From contig OY821793.1 of the NCBI GenBank assembly GCA_963682175.1, positions 28,417,493-28,481,492 of the forward strand: a DNA stretch of 64,000 bases. The letters are read 5' to 3'. Numbering within the stretch: the first letter of the stretch is position 1; each line of letters begins with the position of its first letter. Shown piece after piece: positions 1 to 11,839 of the stretch. A program made the translations under genes and the position numbers. The notes under the pieces were generated by a model that did no database searches, was not told the origin of the DNA, and saw only the letters and a list, made by a program, of their open reading frames with translations. The DNA is from Triglochin maritima (lineage: Eukaryota > Streptophyta > Magnoliopsida > Alismatales > Juncaginaceae).

Positions 1-3000
1 AAGTTAGAACGCTCGATTTGGAGGTCGGATGCTCGAGGCGCAGCCGATTTGGTGTTGGCCTGCAGGGTGGCGACGGAGTGGCCTTTGGCCAGCTCCACGC
101 GTTGCATGTGGCCAGCCCCACACCTAGTTTCTAAGTGGTCTTTAGGCGGCCCAACCACGGTTTATGGAACTTAGGACCCCACATATCCATCCGCGTTATC
201 TACGAGGCACACCCATCTCGGAGTGATTTGGCGGTCGGGCGATGGACACTAGCCTAGTGTTGTCATAGTTGGCATGTCAGCGCCACACTAGGGCCTAGTG
301 TGTGCTCGCGGCAGTGGCCTACGGCATTCGCTTCCAAAACACGTTTGGAAGTGAAAGCGCACTTGTAGGTGAAATGGAGGTTGCTAGTGGGCAAAGACCA
401 AGGTGCCTGTGGACGTTGCTCTTCGACGTGCTCAGTTGCCCAAGGTTGTTGCCTTCCCGTGCACTTCCCAACGCGTCCGGAAGGGAATGGGGGTTTCTCG
501 TGGGGAAAGTTCTTTGGGACGTTGCTCGTGCCCATGCTTGGGTTCCCACGGTTGTTGCCTACCCCATTCGCTTCCAAAACGCGTTTGGAAGTCCATGGGT
601 GTTGCCCGCGGGCAAAGTGGAAGCTGCCGCATCGTTTGTCCCAAGCAATGGCCTGAGTGGACCTTAGGTGAGCCTTAGTCTATTTTTGGGCACCCGAGCA
701 CATAGTGAGGAGGAGTGGATGGGTAACTCCTCTTAGAAAGCCCGATTTAAATTTATGTAGGGCGAGGCGCGATGAGATGAAGAATGCTGATGATGTGGGG
801 GCGTGGCTGGTAGGGAGCTACGTATTCTTGGAGGAGGCGTGACCCCGAATACTTCGGCGTTTGCTCTGAAATTTTAGGGGCAGATAGAGGGATGAATTGT
901 CTACGTAATGCAAGTTAGAACGCTCGATTTGGTGGTGGGATGCTCGAGGCGCAGCCGATTTGGTGTTGGCCTGCAGGGTGGCGACGGAGTGGCCTTTGGC
1001 CAGCTCCACGCGTGGCATGTGGCCAGCCCCACACCTAGTTTCTAAGTGGTCTTTAGGCGGCCCAACCACGGTTTATGGAACTTAGGACCCCACATATCCA
1101 TCCGCGTTATCTACGAGGCTTACCCATCTCGGAGTGATTTGGCGGTCGGGCGATGGACACTAGCCTAGTGTTGTCATAGTTGGCATGTCAGCGCCACGCT
1201 AGGGCCTAGTTTGTGCTCGCGGCAGTGGCCTGCGGCATTCACTTCCAAAACACATTTGGAAGTGAAAGCGCACTTGTAGGTGAAATGGAGGTTGCTCGTG
1301 GGCAAAGACCAAGGTGCCTGTGGACGTTGCTCTTCGACGTGCTCGGTTGCCCAAGGTTGTTGCCTTCCCGTGCACTTCCCAACGTGTCCGGAAGGGAATG
1401 GGGGTTTCTCGTGGGGAAAGTTCTTTGGGACGTTGCTCGTGCCCATGCTTGGGTTCCCACGGTTGTTGCCTACCCCATTCGCTTCCAAAACGCGTTTGGA
1501 AGTCCATGGGTGTTGCCCGCGGGCAAAGTGGAAGCTGCCGCATCGTTTGTCCCAAGCAATGGCCTGAGTGGACCATAGGTGAGCCTTAGTCTATATTTGG
1601 GCACCCGAGCACATAGTGAGGAGGAGTGGATGGGTAACTCCTCTTAGAATGCCCGATTTAGATGTATGTAGGGCGAGGCGCGATGAGATGAAGAATGCTG
1701 ATGATGTGGGGGCGTGGCTGGTAGGGAGCTACGTCTTCTTGGAAGAGGCGCGACCCGGAATACTTTGGCGTTTGCTCTGAAATTTTAGGGGCAGATAGAG
1801 GGATGAATTTTCTACGTAATACAAGTTAGAACGCTCGATTTGGAGGTCGGATGCTCGAGGCGCAGCCGATTTGGTGTTGGCTGCAGGGTGGCGACGGAGT
1901 GGCCTTTGACCAGCTCCACGCGTGGCATGTGGCCAGCCCCACACCTAGTTTCTAAGTGGTCTTTAGGCGGCCCAACCACGGTTTATGGAACTTAGGACCC
2001 CACATATCCATCCACGTTATCTACGAGGTGCACCCATCTCGGAGTGATTTGGCGGTCGGGCGATGGACACTAGCCTAGTGTTGTCATAGTTGGCATGTCA
2101 GCGCCACGCTAGGGCCTAGTTTGTGCTCGCGGCAGTGGCCTGCGGCATTCTCTTCCAAAACACGTTTGGAAGTGAAAGCGCACTTGTAGGTGAAATGGAG
2201 GTTGCTCGTGGGCAAAGACCAAGGTGCCTGTGGACGTTGCTCTTCGACGTGCTCGGTTGCCCAAGGTTGTTGCCTTCCCGTGCACTTCCCAACGCGTCCG
2301 GAAGGGAATGGGGGTTTCTCGTGGGGAAAGTTCTTTGGGACGTTGCTCGTGCCCGTGCTTGGGTTCCCACGGTTGTTGCCTACCCCATTCGCTTCCAAAA
2401 CGCGTTTGGAAGTCCATGGGTGTTGCCCCCGGGCAAAGTGGAAGCTGCCGCATCGTTTGTCCCAAGCAATTGCCTGAGTGGACCTTAGGTGAGCCTTAGT
2501 CTATTTTTGGGCACCCGAGCACATAGTGAGGAGGAGTGGATGGGTAACTCCTCTTAGAAAGCCCGATTTAAATGTATGTAGGGCGAGGCGCGATGAGATG
2601 AATAATGCTGATGATGTGGGGGCGTGGCTGGTAGGGAGCTACGTCTTCTTGGAGGAGGCGCGACCCCGAATACTTCGGCGTTTGCTCTGAAATTTTAGGG
2701 ACAGATAGAGGGATGAATTGTCTACGCAATGCAAGTTAGAACGCTCGATTTGGAGGTCGGATGCTCGAGGCGCAGCCGATTTGGTGTTGGCTGCAGGGTG
2801 GCGACGGAGTGGCCTTTGGCCAGCTCCACGCGTGGCATGTGGCCAGCCCCACACCTAGTTTCTAAGTGGTCTTTAGGCGGCCCAACCACGGTTTATGGAA
2901 CTTAGGACCCCACATATCCATCCGCGTTATCTACGAGGCTTACCCATCTCGGAGTGATTTGGCGGTCGGGCGATGGACACTAGCCTAGTGTTGTCATAGT

Positions 3001-6000
3001 TGGCATGTCAGCGCCACGCTAGGGCCTAGTTTGTGCTCGCGGCAGTGGCCTGCGGCATTCACTTCCAAAACACGTTTGGAAGTGAAAGCGCACTTGTAGG
3101 TGAAATGGAGGTTGCTCGTGGGCAAAGACCAAGGTGCCTGTGGACGTTGCTCTTCGACGTGCTCAGTTGCCCAAGGTTGTTGCCTTCCCGTGCACTTCCC
3201 AACGCGTCCGGAAGGGAATGGGGGTTTCTCGTGGGGAAAGTTCTTTGGGACGTTGCTCGTGCCCATGCTTGGGTTCCCACGGTTGTTGCCTACCCCATTC
3301 GCTTCCAAAACGCGTTTGGAAGTCCATGGGTGTTGCCCGCGGGCAAAGTGGAAGCTGCCGCATCGTTTGTCCCAAGCAATGGCCTGAGTGGACCTTAGGT
3401 GAGCCTTAGTCTATATTTGGGCACCCGAGCACATAGTGAGGAGGAGTGGATGGGTAACTCCTCTTAGAATGCCCGATTTAGATGTATGTAGGGCGAGGCG
3501 CGATGAGATGAAGAATGCTGATGATGTGGGGGCGTGGCTGGTAGGGAGCTACGTCTTCTTGGAGGAGGCGCGACCCCGAATACTTCGGCGTTTGCTCTGA
3601 AATTTTAGGGGCAGATAGAGGGATGAATTGTCTACGTAATGCAAGTTAGAACGCTCGATTTGGAGGTCGGATGCGCGAGGCGCAGCCGATTTGGTGTTGG
3701 CCTGCAGGGTGGCGACGGAGTGGCCTTTGGCCAGCTCCACGCGTTGCATGTGGCCAGCCCCACACCTAGTTTCTAAGTGGTCTTTAGGCGGCCCAACCAC
3801 GGTTTATGGAACTTAGGACCCCACATATCCATCCGCGTTATCTACGAGGCACACCCATCTCGGAGTGATTTGGCGGTCGGGCGATGGACACTAGCCTAGT
3901 GTTGTCATAGTTGGCATGTCAGCGCCACACTAGGGCCTAGTGTGTGCTCGCGGCAGTGGCCTACGGCATTCGCTTCCAAAACACGTTTGGAAGTGAAAGC
4001 GCACTTGTAGGTGAAATGGAGGTTGCTCGTGGGCAAAGACCAAGGTGCCTGTGGACGTTGCTCTTCGACGTGCTCAGTTGCCCAAGGTTGTTGCCTTCCC
4101 GTGCACTTCCCAACGCGTCCGGAAGGGAATGGGGGTTTCTCGTGGGGAAAGTTCTTTGGGACGTTGCTCGTGCCCATGCTTGGGTTCCCACGGTTGTTGC
4201 CTACCCCATTCGCTTCCAAAACGCGTTTGGAAGTCCATGGGTGTTGCCCGCGGGCAAAGTGGAAGCTGCCGCATCGTTTGTCCCAAGCAATGGCCTGAGT
4301 GGACCTTAGGTGAGCCTTAGTCTATTTTTGGGCACCCGAGCACATTGTGAGGAGGAGTGGATGGGTAACTCCTCTTAGAAAGCCCGATTTAAATTTATGT
4401 AGGGCGAGGCGCGATGAGATGAAGAATGCTGATGATGTGGGGGCGTGGCTGGTAGGGAGCTACGTCTTCTTGGAGGAGGCGCGACCCCGAATACTTCGGC
4501 GTTTGCTCTGAAATTTTAGGGGCAGATAGAGGGATGAATTGTCTACGTAATGCAAGTTAGAACGCTCGATTTGGAGGTCGGATGCTCGAGGCGCAGCCGA
4601 TTTGGTGTTGGCCTGCAGGGTGGCGACGGAGTGGCCTTTGGCCAGCTCCACGCGTGGCATGTGGCCAGCCCCACACCTAGTTTCTAAGTTGTCTTTAGGC
4701 GGCCCAACCACGGTTTATGGAACTTAGGACCCCACATATCCATCCGCGTTATCTACGAGGCTTACCCATCTCGGAGTGATTTGGCGGTCGGGCGATGGAC
4801 ACTAGCCTAGTGTTGTCATAGTTGGCATGTCAGCGCCACACTAGGGCCTAGTGTGTGCTCGCGGCAGTGGCCTACGGCATTCGCTTCCAAAACACGTTTG
4901 GAAGTGAAAGCGCACTTGTAGGTGAAATGGAGGTTGCTCGTGGGCAAAGACCAAGGTGCCTGTGGACGTTGCTCTTCGACGTGCTCAGTTGCCCAAGGTT
5001 GTTGCCTTCCCGTGCACTTCCCAACGCGTCCGGAAGGGAATGGGGGTTTCTCGTGGGGAAAGTTCTTTGGGACGTTGCTCGTGCCCATGCTTGGGTTCCC
5101 ACGGTTGTTGCCTACCCCATTCGCTTCCAAAACGCGTTTGGAAGTCCATGGGTGTTGCCCGCGGGCAAAGTGGAAGCTGCCGCATCGTTTGTCCCAAGCA
5201 ATGGCCTGAGTGGACCTTAGGTGAGCCTTAGTCTATTTTTGGGCACCCGAGCACATAGTGAGGAGGAGTGGATGGGTAACTCCTCTTAGAAAGCCCGATT
5301 TAAATTTATGTAGGGCGAGGCGCGATGAGATGAAGAATGCTGATGATGTGGGGGCGTGGCTGGTAGGGAGCTACGTCTTCTTGGAGGAGGCGCGACCCCG
5401 AATACTTCGGCGTTTGCTCTGAAATTTTAGGGGCAGATAGAGGGATGAATTGTCTACGTAATGCAAGTTAGAACGCTCGATTTGGTGGTCGGATGCTCGA
5501 GGCGCAGCCGATTTGGTGTTGGCCTGCAGGGTGGCGACGGAGTGGCCTTTGGCCAGCTCCACGCGTGGCATGTGGCCAGCCCCACACCTAGTTTCTAAGT
5601 TGTCTTTAGGCGGCCCAACCACGGTTTATGGAACTTAGGACCCCACATATCCATCCGCGTTATCTACGAGGCTTACCCATCTCGGAGTGATTTGGCGGTC
5701 GGGCGATGGACACTAGCCTAGTGTTGTCATAGTTGGCATGTCAGCGCCACACTAGGGCCTAGTGTGTGCTCGCGGCAGTGGCCTACGGCATTCGCTTCCA
5801 AAACACGTTTGGAAGTGAAAGCGCACTTGTAGGTGAAATGGAGGTTGCTCGTGGGCAAAGACCAAGGTGCCTGTGGACGTTGCTCTTCGACGTGCTCAGT
5901 TGCCCAAGGTTGTTGCCTTCCCGTGCACTTCCCAACGCATCCGGAAGGGAATGGGGGTTTCTCGTGGGGAAAGTTCTTTGGGACGTTGCTCGTGCCCATG

Positions 6001-6375
6001 CTTGGGTTCCCACGGTTGTTGCCTACCCCATTCGCTTCCAAAACGCGTTTGGAAGTCCATGGGTGTTGCCCGCGGGCAAAGTGGAAGCTGCCGCATCGTT
6101 TGTCCCAAGCAATGGCCTGAGTGGACCTTAGGTGAGCCTTAGTCTATTTTTGGGAACCCGAGCACATAGTGAGGAGGAGTGGATGGGTAACTCCTCTTAG
6201 AAAGCCCGATTTAAATTTATGTAGGGCGAGGCGCGATGAGATGAAGAATGCTGATGATGTGGGGGCGTGGCTGGTAGGGAGCTACGTCTTCTTGTAGGAG
6301 GCGCTACCCCGAATACTTGGTCGTTTCCTCTGAAATTTTAGGGGCAGATAGAGGGATGAATTGTCTACGTAATGC
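1..6375. repeat. Array block 1: monomers 1-7, left subfamily
   Basis: Monomers start at 1, 912, 1823, 2733, 3643, 4554 and 5465. Diagnostic states are CTTCCCAACGCG in the middle palindrome (most other copies read CTTCCGAACGCG), GAAATGGAGG after the first palindrome, and TACGTA just before the monomer junction. Monomers 3 and 4 (both 910 bp) share a one-base loss in TTGGCTGCAGG. Monomers 1, 5, 6 and 7 carry the perfect CACACTAGGGCCTAGTGTG palindrome. Monomers 2, 4, 6 and 7 share GAGGCTTACCC. The mixture of shared variants shows that copies were exchanged among themselves. Confidence 0.9.
15..238 (+). repeat. Direct repeat GATTTGG(A/C)GGTCGG, two copies 210 bp apart
   Basis: Shown in monomer 1: GATTTGGAGGTCGG at 15-28 and GATTTGGCGGTCGG at 225-238 differ at one of 14 bases. 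A shorter match, GATTTGGTG, lies at 46-54. The pair recurs in nearly every monomer, and the left third may thus also hold remnants of older sub-repeats. This is weaker evidence than for the central triplication. Confidence 0.55.
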
Positions 6376-9300
6376 AAGTTAGAACGCTCGATTTGGAGGT
6401 CGGATGCTCAAGGCGCAGCCGATTTGGTGTTGGCCTGCAGGGTGGCGACGGAGTGCCCTTTGGCCAGCTCCACGCGTGGCATGTGGCCAGCCCCACACCT
6501 AGTTTCTAAGTGGTCTTTAGGTGGCCCAACCACGGTTTATGGAACTTAGGACCCCACATATCCATCCGCGTTATCTACGAGGCGCACCGATCTCGGAGTG
6601 ATTTGGCGGTCGGGCGATGGACACTAGCCTAGTGTTGTCGTAGTTGGCATGTCAGCGCCACGCTAGGGCCTAGTTTGTGCTCGCGGCAGTGGCCTGCGGC
6701 ATTCGCTTCCAAAACACGTTTGGAAGTGAAAGCGCACTTGTAGGTGAAATGGAGGTTGCTCGTGGGCAAAGACCAAGGTGCCTGTGGACGTTGCTCTTCG
6801 ACGTGCTCGGTTGCCCAAGGTTGTTGCCTTCCCGTGCACTTCCGAACGCGTCCGGAAGGGAATGGGGGTTTCTCGTGGGGAAAGTTCCTTTGGACGTTGC
6901 TCGTGCCCATGCTTGGGTTCCCACGGTTGTTGCCTACCCCATTCGCTACCAAAACGCGTTTGGAAGTCCATGGGTGTTGCCCGCGGGCAAAGTGGAAATT
7001 GCCGCATCGTTTGTCCCAAGCAATGGCCTGAGTGGACCATAGGTGAGCCTTGGTCAATATTTGGGCACCCGAGCACATAGTGAGGAGGAGTGGATGGGTA
7101 ACTCCTCTTAGAATGCCCGATTTAGATGTATGTAGGGGGAGGCGCGATGAGATGAAGAATGCTGATGATGTGGGGGCGTGGCTGGTAGGGAGCTACGTCT
7201 TCTTGGAGGAGACGCGACCCCTAATACTTGGGCGTTTGCTCTGAAATTTAGGGGCAGATAGAGGGATGAATTGTCTACGTAATGCAAGTTAGAACGCTCG
7301 ATTTGGAGGTCGGATGCTCGAGGCGCAGCCGATTTGGTGTTGGCCTGCAGGGTGGCGACGGAGTGGCCTTTGGCCAGCTCCACGCGTGGCATGTGGCCAG
7401 CCCCACACCTAGTTTCTAAGTGGTCTTTAGGCGGCCCAACCACGGTTTATGGAACTTAGGACCCCACATATCCATCCGCGTTATCTACGAGGCGCACCGA
7501 TCTCGGAGTGATTTGGCGGTCGGGCGATGGACACTAGCCAAGTGTTGTCATAGTTGGCATGTCAGCGCCACGCTAGGGCCTAGTGTGTGCTCGCGGCAGT
7601 GGCCTGCGGCATTCCCTTCCAAAACACGTTTGGAAGTGAAAGCGCACTTGTAGGTGAAATGGAGGTTGCTCGTGGGCAAAGACCAAGGTGCCTGTGGACG
7701 TTGCTCTTCGACATGCTCGGTTGCCCAAGGTTTTTGCCTTCCCGTGCACTTCCGAACGCATCCGGAAGGGAATGGTGGTTTCTCGTGGGGAAAGTTCCTT
7801 GGGACGTTGCTCGTGCCCATGCTTGGGTTCCCACGGTTGTTGCCTACCCCATTCGCTACCAAAACGCGTTTGGAAGTCCATGGGTGTTGCCCGCGGGCAA
7901 AGTGGAAGTTGCCGCATCGTTTGTCCCAAGCAATGGCCTGAGTGGACCATAGGTTAGCCTTGGTCTATATTTGGGCACCCGAGCACATAGTGAGGAGGAG
8001 TGGATGGGTAACTCCTCTTAGAATGCCCGATTTATATGTATGTAGGGGGAGGCGCGATGAGATGAAGAATGCTGATGATGTGGGGGCGTGGCTGGTAGGG
8101 AGCTACGTATTCTTGGAGGAGGCGCTTCCCCGAATACTTGGTCGTTTCCTCTGAAATTTTAGGGGCCGATAGAGGGATGAATTGTCTACGTAATGCAAGT
8201 TAGAACGCTCGATTTGGAGGTCGGATGCTCGAGGCGCAGCCGATTTAGTGTTGGGCTGCAGGGTGGCGACGGAGTGGCCTTTGGCCAGCTCCACGCGTGG
8301 CATGTGGCCAGCCCCACACCTAGTTTCTAAGTGGTCTTTAGGCGGCTCAACCACGGTTTATGGAACTGAGGACCCCACATATCCATCCGCGTTATCTACG
8401 AGGCGCACCCATCTCGGAGTGATTTTGCGGTCGGGCGATGGACACTAGCCTAGTGTTGTCATAGTTGGCATGTCAGCGCCACGCTAGGGCCTAGTTTGTG
8501 CTCGCGGCAGTGGCCTGCGGCATTCGCTTCCAAAACACGTTTGGAAGTGAAAGCGCACTTGTAGGTGAAATGGAGGTTGCTCGTGGGCAAAGACCAAGGT
8601 GCCTGTGGACGTTGCTCTTCGACGTGCTCGGTTGCCCAAGGTTTTTGCCTTCCCGTGCACTTCCGAACGCGTCCGGAAGGGAATGGGGGTTTCTCGTGGG
8701 GAAAGTTCCTTGGGACGTTGCTCGTTCCCATGCTTGGGTTCCCACGGTTGTTGCCTACCCCATTCGCTACCAAAACGCGTTTGGAAGTCCATGGGTGTTG
8801 CTCGCGGGCAAAGTGGAAGTTGCCGCATCGTTTGTCCCAAGCAATGGCCTGAGTGGACCATAGGTGAGCCTTGGTCTATATTTGGGCACCCGAGCACATA
8901 GTGAGGAGGAGTGGATGGGTAACTCCTCTTAGAATGCCCGATTTAGATGTATGTAGGGGGAGGCGCGATGAGATGAAGAATGCTGATGATGTGGGGGCGT
9001 GGCTGGTAGGGAGCTACGTCTTCTGGGAGGAGGCGCTTCCCCGTATACTTGGTCGTTTCCTCTGAAATTTTAGGGGCACATATAGGGATGAATTGTCTAC
9101 GTAATGCAAGTTAGAACGCTCGATTTGGAAGTCGGATGCTCGAGGCGCAGCCGATTTAGTGTTCGGCTGCAGGGTGGCGATGGAGTGGCCTTTGGCCAGC
9201 TCCACGCGTAGCATGTGGCCAGCCCCACACCTAGTTTCTAAGTGGTCTTTAGGTGGCCCAACCACGGTTTATGGAACTTAGGACCCAACATATTCATCCG

Positions 9301-9575
9301 CGTTATCTACGAGGCGCACCCATCTCGGAGTGATTTGGCGGTCGGGCGATGGACACTAGCCTAGTGTTGTCATAGTTGGCATGTCAGCGCCACGCTAGGG
9401 CGTAGTGTGTGCTCGCGGCAGTGGCCTGCGGCATTCGCTTCCAAAACACGTTTGGAAGTGAAAGCGCACTTGTAGGTGAAATGGAGGTTGCTCGTGGGCA
9501 AAGACCAAGGTGCCTGTGGACGTTGCTCTTCGACGTGCTCGGTTGCCCAAGGTTGTTGCCTTCCCGTGCACTTCC
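4884..9575 (+). repeat. Left copy of a 4692-bp segmental duplication
   Basis: This stretch (late monomer 6 through early monomer 11) matches 10348-15039 at a fixed offset of 5464 bp. On the left, the last differences are at 4874 and 4883 (A and G here, G and A in the partner at 10338 and 10347). On the right, the first difference is at 9576 (C here, G at 15040). Most lines in between were compared by eye and agreed. Agreement over about five monomers, when neighbouring monomers differ visibly, means recent duplication or an assembly artefact. Confidence 0.9.
6376..9107. repeat. Array block 2: monomers 8-10, GCTACC variant
   Basis: Monomers start at 6376, 7286 and 8197. They differ from block 1 by CTTCCGAACGCG in the middle palindrome and by GCTACCAAAACGCG, which weakens the third palindrome (arm TACCAAA against TTTGGAAG). 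AAAGTTCCTTGGG or AAAGTTCCTTTGG replaces AAAGTTCTTTGGG, and TGTAGGGGGAGGCG replaces TGTAGGGCGAGGCG. Monomer 8 is 910 bp, with one T lost in its AAATTTAGGGG tract near 7247. The same variants recur only in block 4, its duplicate. Confidence 0.88.
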
Positions 9576-11839
9576 CAACGCGTCCGGAAGGGAATGGGGG
9601 TTTCTCGTGGGGAAAGTTCTTTGGGACGTTGCTCGTGCCCGTGCTTGGGTTCCCACGGTTGTTGCCTACCCCATTCGCTTCCAAAACGCGTTTGGAAGTC
9701 CATGGGTGTTGCCCCCGGGCAAAGTGGAAGCTGCCGCATCGTTTGTCCCAAGCAATTGCCTGAGTGGACCTTAGGTGAGCCTTAGTCTATTTTTGGGCAC
9801 CCGAGCACATAGTGAGGAGGAGTGGATGGGTAACTCCTCTTAGAAAGCCCGATTTAAATGTATGTAGGGCGAGGCGCGATGAGATGAATAATGCTGATGA
9901 TGTGGGGGCGTGGCTGGTAGGGAGCTACGTCTTCTTGGAGGAGGCGCGACCCCGAATACTTCGGCGTTTGCTCTGAAATTTTAGGGGCAGATAGAGGGAT
10001 GAATTGTCTACGCAATGCAAGTTAGAACGCTCGATTTGGAGGTCGGATGCTCGAGGCGCAGCCGATTTGGTGTTGGCTGCAGGGTGGCGACGGAGTGGCC
10101 TTTGGCCAGCTCCACGCGTGGCATGTGGCCAGCCCCACACCTAGTTTCTAAGTGGTCTTTAGGCGGCCCAACCACGGTTTATGGAACTTAGGACCCCACA
10201 TATCCATCCGCGTTATCTACGAGGCTTACCCATCTCGGAGTGATTTGGCGGTCGGGCGATGGACACTAGCCTAGTGTTGTCATAGTTGGCATGTCAGCGC
10301 CACGCTAGGGCCTAGTTTGTGCTCGCGGCAGTGGCCTGCGGCATTCACTTCCAAAACACGTTTGGAAGTGAAAGCGCACTTGTAGGTGAAATGGAGGTTG
10401 CTCGTGGGCAAAGACCAAGGTGCCTGTGGACGTTGCTCTTCGACGTGCTCAGTTGCCCAAGGTTGTTGCCTTCCCGTGCACTTCCCAACGCGTCCGGAAG
10501 GGAATGGGGGTTTCTCGTGGGGAAAGTTCTTTGGGACGTTGCTCGTGCCCATGCTTGGGTTCCCACGGTTGTTGCCTACCCCATTCGCTTCCAAAACGCG
10601 TTTGGAAGTCCATGGGTGTTGCCCGCGGGCAAAGTGGAAGCTGCCGCATCGTTTGTCCCAAGCAATGGCCTGAGTGGACCTTAGGTGAGCCTTAGTCTAT
10701 TTTTGGGCACCCGAGCACATAGTGAGGAGGAGTGGATGGGTAACTCCTCTTAGAAAGCCCGATTTAAATTTATGTAGGGCGAGGCGCGATGAGATGAAGA
10801 ATGCTGATGATGTGGGGGCGTGGCTGGTAGGGAGCTACGTCTTCTTGGAGGAGGCGCGACCCCGAATACTTCGGCGTTTGCTCTGAAATTTTAGGGGCAG
10901 ATAGAGGGATGAATTGTCTACGTAATGCAAGTTAGAACGCTCGATTTGGTGGTCGGATGCTCGAGGCGCAGCCGATTTGGTGTTGGCCTGCAGGGTGGCG
11001 ACGGAGTGGCCTTTGGCCAGCTCCACGCGTGGCATGTGGCCAGCCCCACACCTAGTTTCTAAGTTGTCTTTAGGCGGCCCAACCACGGTTTATGGAACTT
11101 AGGACCCCACATATCCATCCGCGTTATCTACGAGGCTTACCCATCTCGGAGTGATTTGGCGGTCGGGCGATGGACACTAGCCTAGTGTTGTCATAGTTGG
11201 CATGTCAGCGCCACACTAGGGCCTAGTGTGTGCTCGCGGCAGTGGCCTACGGCATTCGCTTCCAAAACACGTTTGGAAGTGAAAGCGCACTTGTAGGTGA
11301 AATGGAGGTTGCTCGTGGGCAAAGACCAAGGTGCCTGTGGACGTTGCTCTTCGACGTGCTCAGTTGCCCAAGGTTGTTGCCTTCCCGTGCACTTCCCAAC
11401 GCATCCGGAAGGGAATGGGGGTTTCTCGTGGGGAAAGTTCTTTGGGACGTTGCTCGTGCCCATGCTTGGGTTCCCACGGTTGTTGCCTACCCCATTCGCT
11501 TCCAAAACGCGTTTGGAAGTCCATGGGTGTTGCCCGCGGGCAAAGTGGAAGCTGCCGCATCGTTTGTCCCAAGCAATGGCCTGAGTGGACCTTAGGTGAG
11601 CCTTAGTCTATTTTTGGGAACCCGAGCACATAGTGAGGAGGAGTGGATGGGTAACTCCTCTTAGAAAGCCCGATTTAAATTTATGTAGGGCGAGGCGCGA
11701 TGAGATGAAGAATGCTGATGATGTGGGGGCGTGGCTGGTAGGGAGCTACGTCTTCTTGTAGGAGGCGCTACCCCGAATACTTGGTCGTTTCCTCTGAAAT
11801 TTTAGGGGCAGATAGAGGGATGAATTGTCTACGTAATGC
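9108..11839. repeat. Array block 3: monomers 11-13, re-run of block 1 types
   Basis: Monomers start at 9108, 10019 and 10929. The first half of monomer 11 resembles block 2, but from about 9438 it switches to the block 1 type. The stretch 9438-10700 matches 2152-3414, with one mismatch seen (2701 against 9987). Monomer 12 shares the one-base loss of monomers 3 and 4. Monomer 13 matches monomer 7, including CGCATCCGG in the middle palindrome and the rare GGGAACCCGAG. The block is therefore a second copy of older array material rather than an independent lineage. Confidence 0.88.

Noticed and set aside
302..667. Plus-strand open frame of 121 codons, recurring in most monomers
   Set aside because: It opens with GTG, overlaps open frames on both strands, resembles no protein I know, and includes many amino acid changes and lost starts among copies. 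It is a by-product of a stop-poor repeat.
6629..7078. Minus-strand open frames of 137-149 codons in monomers 8, 10, 14, 16, 17 and 23
   Set aside because: They are extensions of the same core frames into the neighbouring region and depend on single substitutions. There is no gene context, no intron signal and no known domain.
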